Source: Dunaliella salina (taxonomy: Eukaryota > Chlorophyta > Chlorophyceae > Chlamydomonadales > Dunaliellaceae). Taken from it: a stretch of 21,242 nucleotides of DNA. Under the pieces are notes generated by a model, which searched no databases, was not told the origin of the DNA, and was given only the letters and a program-made list of their open reading frames with translations. How positions within the stretch are numbered: position 1 is the first letter of the stretch; every line of letters starts with the position of its first letter. The stretch is from the NCBI GenBank assembly GCA_002284615.2, contig MU069602.1:311522-332763 (forward strand), read 5' to 3'. Position numbers and translations under genes: made by a program. Of this stretch, positions 8,998 through 21,242 are shown piece by piece.

Positions 8998-9167
8998 TAG
9001 CGCACGTTGCTGGTTTCTTGCGCTCGTTTGACTTATCTAGCAATTCCTGTACTGCTCTGTCGAGCGCTTGATTGAACTTCCTAGCGCATGTTTCCGGCTT
9101 CTTGCGTTCGTTTGACTTAACTAGCACTTCCTGTAGTGCTCTGTTGAGCGCTTGATTGAAATTTCCA
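8998..9167. repeat. 84-bp tandem dimer inside fold-back-like element
   Basis: Units 8998-9081 and 9082-9167 share 'tagcgca.gtt', 'cttgcgYtcgtttgactta', 'cttcctgta.tgctctgt' and 'gagcgcttgattgaa', with about 85% identity by eye. Confidence 0.85.
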
Positions 9168-9288
9168 GCATATGTCTCTGTGCGCAACTAATTGAGTTTG
9201 AACACCTGACCTTATGTTGTGGGCCACTTTATTAGCGCTTGGCGCGATGACTCATCTGACGATTTTTTGATACATATTTCAAAGAGTG

Positions 9289-9408
9289 GCATTGTCTCAG
9301 TTCTAGCACAGGAAAGATGGATCACGTGCAGGAGAGCTGGATCCTGCGCGGGATCCAGCAGAGGACAGATTGGCACTGTCTCTGTTCTAGTGCAAGAAAG
9401 ATGGATCA
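9289..9408. repeat. 82-bp spaced direct repeat
   Basis: A 37-base block 'ggca.tgtctc.gttctag.' ending 'aagatggatcac' occurs at 9289-9324 and 9371-9408. It shares GGCA.TGYCT..TTCTAG with the 84-bp units that follow. Confidence 0.8.
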
Positions 9409-9537
9409 CACCCAGCTGGATATGTTTCGATTTTGTCTGCATGGTCGAAGGACTGTTGGAAAAGACCGCAAACTGCAAGTACTTTGCTCCAACAGTTTGC
9501 TCCTGCGCCGCTTATTACATATATAGACGCCATTGCT

Positions 9538-9870
9538 GGTGAGGCCGGATTGGCACTGCCTGCTTTTTAGCGCACGCTGCTTGCATCGAGTGCACGACAG
9601 CCGCTTCGTGCGCTCATCGCCGGTGAGGTCGGAATGGCACTGCCTGCGTTCTAGCGCACGTTACTTTCATTGAGCACACGATAGCCGCTTCGTGCGCTCG
9701 TCGCCGGTGAGGTAGGAATGGCACTGCCTGCGTTCTAGCGCGCGTTACTTGCATCAAGCGCTCGACTACTACTTCGTGCGCTTGTTCCTGGAGAGGCTGG
9801 ATTGGCACTGCCTGCTTTGTAGCACGCTGCTTGCATCGAGCGCACGATAGCTGCTTTCGAGCACTGTACT
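9538..9870. repeat. 84-bp tandem repeat, four units
   Basis: Units start at 9538, 9622, 9706 and 9790. Each opens with GGTGAGG.(C/A)GGA.TGGCACTG, then CCTGC.TT.TAGCGC, GCTTGCATCGAG and CGCTTCGTGCGCT. The first three have identical length; the last decays after about 9850. Confidence 0.9.
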
Positions 9871-10289
9871 TTTTCTTCAAGCGCTTGACAGAACCCGCTT
9901 CTACGAGCGTTTGATGCTGATCGTCGAGCGCTAGAAAGCAGCCTTGAGCGCTCGTTGTTGATGAGCTCACTTTTCCAATCCTGCTGCTGGAAGCCAGTCG
10001 AGCGCACGATGGACGAACCGTGCGCTTGAAAGCAGCAACGTGCGCTCGATGATGTGAAGCTCACTTTTCCACTTCTCCTGCTCAAAGTCCGTCGAGCGCA
10101 CGATGGAACTGTCGTGCGCTAGACAGCAGTTTCGTGCGCAAGAAGCAAGCCCATCGATCGCACGCAAGACTGCCATCAAGCGCTCGATGCGCGTCTAGCG
10201 CTCATTGTGTGCGATCTGATGCTAGACTCGGTCATCGTGCGCTCGATGCAAGCTGCTCGATGGCGTTCTAGCGCACGATGGGTGCGTTC

Positions 10290-10336
10290 TTGCGTTCGAA
10301 GGAGCGTCTAGCAGAAGTGGTTTCCCTGAGTGACGC
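10290..10336. repeat. Right inverted terminus of fold-back-like element
   Basis: Complement of 8702-8748; CAGAAGTGGTTT at 10312-10323 is the longest exact block, and GAGTGACGC ends the element against GCG.CACTC at the left. Confidence 0.75.
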
Positions 10337-10506
10337 TCCCCGCCCATCTGGCCCCGCTTGTGCCTCCTCCTCCTCTCATGCTTCCCAATGCACATATGCA
10401 GCTGCAAACTCCTCTGGGCCCTACCCACCTTTGTCCTCCTCTGGAGCCCGCCCTTCTGGCGGCACTGGCGCTGTGGATGCTGAGGGCTTTCAGTCGTCAA
10501 AGGCCA
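10337..10506 (+). other. Ser/Pro/Ala-rich coding-like flank
   Basis: An open frame continuing rightwards from the element reads RPSGPACASSSSHASQ and PPLSSSGARPSGGTGAVD. Composition matches the Pro/Ala-rich region left of the element. No domain was recognised. Confidence 0.3.
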
Positions 10507-11790
10507 TGGTCCAACAGAACCAGCGAGAGGTGAGGAGTGAACACCGGCGCCCTCACGGCAACGGTGGCCATGCTAAAGTGCTTGCATGCATATGCTCAGA
10601 GGAAGCACCTTATCATCAACACTGCTAAGTCTGAGGTGTTTCATTTCAATTCCCCAGGGTCAGATCTGCCTGTGTTTCGTGTTGGGGGGGTGCCACTGGC
10701 ATACAAGGAGCCTTTTAAGTATCTCGGTATGATGTTTCACAATCGCATGAGCATGACTAAGTCCTCTGAGCATGCTGCTGGCCCCTTCATGGCGTCTGCT
10801 TTTTGGGTCCGTCAATTTGTTTTTGAGCATTTTCTGGCAAATACTACTAGTAGGCCATATATCTCTCCGTGGATGGGGAAGATGTATGTGGTTCCCGCTG
10901 GAATGTATGCAGGCCAAGTGTGGGGTACAGAGTACGTTAAAGCAGGCAAGGAGTTTGCGAGTGATCTACAAGTGCGTCACATGAGTTTTCTGAAGGGCAT
11001 GTTGGGTATTAAGTGTACCACAACAAATTGGGCTGTTCTGAGGGAATGTGGCCATGAGCCGCTCCAGTTTTACTGGTTCAGGTCTGTTGTTAAAATGCAT
11101 AATAGCATGCTCAGATCCAACAGCAAGACATTGAGACGAGCGCTGAAAGCGCATCTGAACATTCACTCACGTGGACTGCTCCAGTTATAGGTGCTTTCCA
11201 AGGTCTCCGGCGCTGTGATTCCTTTGTGCAAGCTGTGCGGCAAGGTACTCCAATTCATATTCAAGAATCCACTGATGACCTCCGGCACGGTTTAAGGGCA
11301 GTTGGAGAGATGTAGAGGATGTGAACCCGCGAGGAACTTATAGCAAACTGGCAATTTATCAATCTCTTTTTGCAGTGCCTTTTGATCACAATGAGCGTGC
11401 CCCGGCCCGCTTACCAAGACACATGCATTTGAATCTGTCTCAACATGTCGTCAAGAATGTCAGCCGTTTCCACCTTGGGGCTCACAAACTGAAGGTGGAG
11501 ACAGCGACTTGGGATACTTGGAACTCTCTCATGTGTGACCGCTGCTCGAGAGCTCTTGTGATGAGATTTAGGATGAAGCTCATGCCCTTTTGGTGTGCAG
11601 AGACACAGATGTTTGTACTTTGAGGAGGAAGTATAGCTCCTTGTTTAACTGCTTCTCTGTCAATTTTATTCACTAGAGCAACCTTACCAAGTTAGTGTCC
11701 TGGCCGTACATGATTTCCTCTTGCAACACAACAACAAACTTTATTTATTCATTTCTGAGCTTATAGTCAGGCGCCACAACCTATGCCAAA
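10507..11790 (+). pseudogene. LINE reverse transcriptase, 3' half and Cys/His tail, frameshifted
   Basis: The 217-codon frame from 10537 holds the C-terminal part of a LINE reverse transcriptase: LHAYAQRKHLIINTAKSEV (the thumb-side 'K-S-E' block after the catalytic YADD region, which is absent), FKYLGMMF, MYAGQVWGTEY and LRECGHEPLQFYWFRS. It stops at 11190. The same protein resumes in other frames: FQGLRRCDSFVQAVRQ (about 11195-11290), then WRDVEDVNPRG into the 100-codon frame at 11321 (RAPARLPRHMHLNLSQHV, CDRC). After another shift comes CDEI-stop-DEAHALLVC, with a TAG at about 11554 where Gln is expected, and finally VHDFLLQHNNKLYLFISEL to about 11770. That makes at least three frame breaks and one nonsense codon. 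The copy is 5'-truncated and dead. CDRC...H-x4-C is a zinc-knuckle typical of algal/plant LINE C-termini. Confidence 0.88.
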
Positions 11791-13155
11791 TTTGGGTGAT
11801 ATACTGCCGGACACTTTCAAACCCACTTCTGAGTGGGGGAAGTTGCTTCTTTGGATCAGAGGACTTGTCTGGCTTGTTGGTGGTATCTGGATGAGGCTCA
11901 GGTGGAGCTCTGTGCATTAAGAACATGCATTTCTCTCATTTGGGCACACCAGTGCATGTTTTGAGGCAACAGGTGTTCCTCTATTAATACTTTAGTAATT
12001 AAGGAGCATCAGTTGTGCCCCATGCCTGCACTTTTTGGTCACCCCTGGGGATGGCCATTTTTTGAGGGACCCTGCTCAGGCCTAAACTGCAGCAGCGAGT
12101 GTTTGGGCAGCCTGCTGGTAATATTGCAAGTGATTTTGTGTTGTCGGGAGCACCCCTGATGCTCGTCGGATTTTCATCGCACGGACAAGCACGCATAACC
12201 TGGGAGGCCTGGCCAGGCCCCGATAGGCCACCTCCGCACCCGCTGTTTGTCCTGGCCGATGCCTGGGGTTGTCATCATCAACACTGACGCCGCGGGCTGT
12301 GAAGATGGGTGCCTGGGAGGAGCTGCTGGGCTCCGAAGTTGCGGGAGCTATAAACTCTGGAAAGCTTGCTTGTGGGCACACATCCGAGGAGGTCAATGCA
12401 GTTTTGATGATAGTTCTCGCAAACTTACGCAACCAGAATTCTGAATTTGCTGCGCCGCGTCTTTTATCTCAAATGACTGGCTGCCGCGGAAATTGGAACG
12501 AGGTTACAATTTGAAATTCTGACCCCGTCCCAAAACTCCGCTGAAGTGCCTGAATTTCATTAAATATTAATAGATAGCCGTTCCATGTCGTCATCACTCC
12601 TCTTGACTGGCTTTGGAGCACCCCGAGGACAGCCCTCCACCAGCTCGCATCAGGTGGCCACCAGTGCACTCAGGGACCATCCTGAGGTCCACCTGAAGGC
12701 TTGGGGGTGAAGCTGGAGGGCTTAAGCACAAAGGGGGTGAGTTTTGCTGGCTGAGCGCACAAACATGCAGACCTAGCGCGCAGCAGGGTTCACCAAATGG
12801 GACGAACTCAGCACTGAAAAATTGCTTTTTTTACTAGCTTTCAAGTGATGTGCTCAGAACGGGCAGAGGTGGCCTGGCTGGCAAAAGGCAGGATATCACA
12901 CAGGTTTGTGGCGCCTGACTTATAGACATTATGATGGCCGGTGAGGACCAGTACAGGCCGATCAGCCGAGCGCTCTGGCTGAAGGTCCCCCCTTTTAGAA
13001 CGATCGGCTACCGCCGATCGGACTTGGCGAACGTAAATTCGACATGCGAAACATTTCCACATAGAACTAAGGAACAGCGGACGCTCTTGTTTTTGGATGG
13101 AATGATCCCTGACTATCTGTTTAGGCGCACTCCGGTGAGACGATGCTAAAGGAGG
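11791..13155. other. No supported gene
   Basis: Probably includes the 3'UTR of the preceding LINE. A coding-like stretch at 12305-12514 (ELLGSEVAGAINSGKLACGH) lacks a family match, a good start or splice signals. A perfect 8-bp stem hairpin lies at 13001-13020. The remaining frames are short and unremarkable. Confidence 0.4.
13001..13020. other. Perfect 8-bp hairpin
   Basis: CGATCGGC, loop TACC, GCCGATCG. It sits alone in a CpG-rich stretch with no T-run after it; function unknown. Confidence 0.6.
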
Positions 13156-13380
13156 ATGACCCCTTCCAAATGAACCATCCACAATGCGGTATTTGAAACG
13201 CGAGATGGCTTTATGACTCATCAAACATAAGTTTTATGTATCCAATTCGTAGATGCATGGTTGCGCACGGTTTCTGGTTTAGAATTTTTGAATCCAGCAT
13301 TTGGGACACGGAATAACTTTGAAAATTGTTTAGAAAAAAAGGTTATCAAATCAGAATGACCATGCAAGGTAACACGCCCA
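13156..13380. repeat. Second locus of the ~110-bp dispersed repeat, two units
   Basis: Shares 'cccttccaaat', 'gcggtatttga.a', 'gatggctttatgact' and 'atcagaatgacc' with 2436-2760 in the same orientation. Divergence is strong, so the two loci are old copies. Confidence 0.5.
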
Positions 13381-14640
13381 TGGGTTCAAGGTTGACGTTT
13401 GAGGGCGTTTGGGTGAGGTTCATGGATGAGGTATAATGTTAACGCTTAAAGGTTGCTAGGTTGGGTTGAAGGCTATCAGTCCTACCATCATTGGACCGGT
13501 CGTTTCCCCTTGCAACGCGTACTACTTAAATCTGTAAATCTGTAAATCTACGTCTCCGCTCAGCTGCCCTTGTATGCAGATAAAGCGATGTGCCCTTACT
13601 TTCATTCCTTTCATCAATGCGCACGGGCAAAGGGCAGGCATAGATTCTCTAATTGAAGCGAAAATCAGATCTTCCCTTTTCTTTCTGTAGCCTAAAAAGA
13701 TTTTAGTCCTGGCCAGCGTCAAATGCTAACGTCCACGTCTGCTCCGTCACAAGGTGATCAGCCAAATTACAGTATATATGTAACAAGCATGCAAAAGAAG
13801 TGTCAGGAAATGATCCAGACACACCATTGCCAGCCGGGCTTGAAAAGTAGGTATCTGTGGAAAAAGTGTGCCAGCAAGGTGACTAATGAAATCAATCAAA
13901 AAGAATCTTCAAGAAGAGGTCGCTGATCTCGAAGAGCTCGGGCTTCCACAACACATCAATATGATCATGATTCAAAAATAGAATGAGAGCAAGCTTTGGT
14001 GGTATCAACGTGGTAATAAAGTAATTCGACCAAACACGCGAAGTGGAAGGCGTCATCCAAGCAAAGCAAACAACTCCTATAATGTTGGAGGAAATGCACG
14101 TCTTAAAATATTGCAGCTCAATTTTCCCAATTGCACGCACTAACTAGGTCACGTTGCTTGTGTTCAAGTGCAACAGCAAAGAACATCAGGCTTTATTATC
14201 ACAAGTATCAAGCAAAGGAAACAGCCCTTAAAAATGCCATAGAGACAAACAAGAAGCAATTTGCGCCATGGCAGAACACCATGTATCTGGCAACAAACAA
14301 CTGATTTGCAGATCAACCTCATCTGAATGAAGCAAAGAGCTGATAACACCAAGAAATCGAAGGAATGTGAGGAATGCTATGATGGGGAGCAAAGCTAGAT
14401 GGCCATGACATTGATTTCCAAACTGTAGACTGCGCAAGGAGCTCCATTGCAAACAATAAACTTTTCCCCAAAACATGCACGGCACACAGAGCTCTGCTCT
14501 AAGATGCTCTGTGGACGCAGTCATTGTGGGCATGATAGCACACTTCACTTGAAGATGACACGCGCCAAAGCCTTGCAAAAGTCATTTCCCCAGTGTGCAC
14601 GGCCTCAGCACAAGGATGTCAGCAGCTTCCTTTATTCACG
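13381..14640. other. Mostly featureless; possible decayed coding remnant 13723-14142
   Basis: Plus-strand frames at 13723-13926 (KKCQEMIQTHHCQPGLKSRY) and 13888-14142 (MKSIKKNLQEEVADLEEL, one stop at about 13980, then open to 14142) are helix-forming and lysine-rich but match nothing I recognise. Just left of 14641 lies the 3'UTR of the minus-strand membrane protein gene, including AATAAA on the minus strand at about 14632-14637. Confidence 0.3.
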
Positions 14641-20447
<5,807 letters not shown>

Positions 20448-20499
20448 CTACTGTGGGCTCCTCCACACCCAGAATTACCCAACACTCCGCACATTTCCC

Positions 20500-20870
20500 T
20501 GCTTTTCAGTCTCTAATCTAACCTTGTCAACCATTATGATTATAGTCGAGTAATCATGTTCATTGGTGAACCAAAAAAATGATAAAATTCAGGGATCCCA
20601 GATCACCCTCCAGGCCTCAAATGACCCCAAGAGCCAATTTTCTCACCCTGGGCCCAACCTCACTCATGAACATCTCCAAAACCTCCGTTTCTCTGCTTAC
20701 ATCTTAACGGTTCAGGAATAGGAAAGAAATGTTTGACAAACTTGACCATCCCTCGTGCCAATTTTCACAGGTGAGTGGCTGAAATCTAGCACCAATCACA
20801 GGGTCATTTCACTCCACTCTGTGCGATGTTGTTCTTTTTGTATAAGGAATCTAACTCGCCCATCAATCAA
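20500..20870. repeat. Diverged second copy of the MITE interior
   Basis: Same orientation and order as 17820-18200: CAACCATTA, CCCAGATCACCCTCCAGGCC, CACCCTGGGCCC, 'gcttacatctt', 'aggaaag', 'GTGGCTGAAAT' and 'TCATTTCACTCCA'. The inverted termini are not present. Confidence 0.7.
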
Positions 20871-20891
20871 AACAAAGTGTCCTGGTTTTTG

Positions 20892-20949
20892 TTTTGGGTA
20901 AGGCAATGGGCATTCTGAGGCCTTTTTGGGTAAGGCAATGGGCATTCTG
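20892..20949. repeat. 26-bp direct repeat
   Basis: TTTTGGGTAAGGCAATGGGC followed by ATTCTG occurs at 20892-20917 and 20924-20949 (32-bp period). It lies right of the MITE copy. Confidence 0.9.
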
Positions 20950-21114
20950 GAAAACCTGTTTTGGGGAGGAAAGTTGTGCAGCTCAGGCATTTTATTTGGG
21001 GCGAGGTCTTCCCACTTCACGGGTTTGGTACCCTCACACATCCAGTGTACTGAAAGCATTTCCATTCAAATGAAGAAGACAGAGATTGTGATTTCAGCAC
21101 TGGCCAATTTGCTT

Positions 21115-21242
21115 ATTTATTTATTTCATTTATCCATTTTACAAAAAATGACAAAAATCGGAGGACCCCAGATCACTCTCCTGGCCTCAGATCACCCTGA
21201 AATGGCCCACAGCTCCACCCTAGGACCATTTTTCACTCCCAA
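21115..21242. repeat. Third copy of the MITE interior, cut by window end
   Basis: 'aaaaatcggaggaccccagatcactctcctggcctcagatcacc' region onward matches 17866-17960 closely, including CCACAGCTCCACCCT.GGACC. This copy is much nearer to the first copy than the second is. Confidence 0.8.

Larger units (their letters stand above)
8702..10336. mobile_element. Fold-back-like element, ~46-bp inverted termini, GCGC-palindrome interior
   Basis: The first ~46 bases (8702-8748) and the complement of the last ~46 (10290-10336) align with about eight differences. The shared parts include CACTCA, AAACCACTTCTG, TAGACGC and a following CGA/CGCA stretch. The 1.63-kb interior encodes no protein. It consists of dozens of copies of a 10-base palindromic consensus CGWGCGCWCG and decayed variants at irregular 15-40 base spacing in both orientations, partly organised in 84-bp tandem units. 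No exact target duplication was found. The flanks on both sides are GC-rich Pro/Ala/Ser coding-like sequence, as if one region had been interrupted. The superfamily is unknown; fold-back or other non-autonomous DNA transposon is the best reading. Confidence 0.65.

Noticed and set aside
9614..10179. Minus-strand Ser/Ala/Arg-rich frames
   Set aside because: Encoded by the GCGC-motif repeats; no consistent frame or domain.
12247..12330. RNase H-like 'INTDAAG' stretch in plus frame
   Set aside because: Only one short motif-like resemblance; no following Glu/Asp pattern, and the frame ends without further similarity.
20796..21065. 89-codon minus-strand frame
   Set aside because: Overlaps a MITE copy and a 26-bp direct repeat; no domain, no splice-site support.

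Overview
The window looks like draft nuclear DNA from a eukaryote, most likely a green alga. The evidence is spliced genes with GTRAGT donors and CAG acceptors, a plant/algal-type ascorbate peroxidase with a transit-peptide-like N-terminus, long (CA)n, (GAT)n and poly-G tracts, and decayed LINE, PIF/Harbinger and MITE-like elements. Two ambiguous bases (4079, 4281) mark it as assembled draft sequence. The genus cannot be fixed from the sequence alone.

Layout. 1-1255: the 5' half of an ascorbate peroxidase gene on the minus strand, four exons with exactly matching phases; introns 2 and 3 carry a GAT and a CA microsatellite. 1256-2976: non-coding, with a 19-bp inverted repeat, G-runs and a degenerate ~110-bp tandem repeat. 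2977-5521: a complete but dead PIF/Harbinger transposon with terminal inverted repeats, TTA target duplications and a transposase broken by frameshifts and by loss of its catalytic glutamate. 5525-8170: LINE remnants, including a C-terminal domain with a PD-(D/E)xK endonuclease signature followed by a series of 3'-UTR hairpins. 8206-10506: a Pro/Ala/Ser-rich decayed reading frame that appears to be split by a 1.6-kb fold-back-like element (8702-10336) with ~46-bp inverted termini and an interior packed with a palindromic CGWGCGCWCG motif. 10507-11790: a second decayed LINE (reverse transcriptase tail plus Cys-His knuckle). 11791-14640: no supported gene. 14641-20447: the 3' part of a minus-strand multi-pass membrane protein gene (family not recognised) whose phase-0 exons are separated by ~1.7-1.9 kb introns made largely of minisatellites, a 647-bp MITE and a further insertion. 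20500-21242: two more diverged copies of the MITE interior.

The two host genes (ascorbate peroxidase and the membrane protein) both read leftwards and are both incomplete. Everything between them is mobile or tandem-repeat DNA. The most unusual signals are the fold-back element with its GCGC palindrome field, and a 93/94-bp minisatellite that is a tandem amplification of an intron-exon junction, leaving about eleven decoy 3' splice sites upstream of the true exon.
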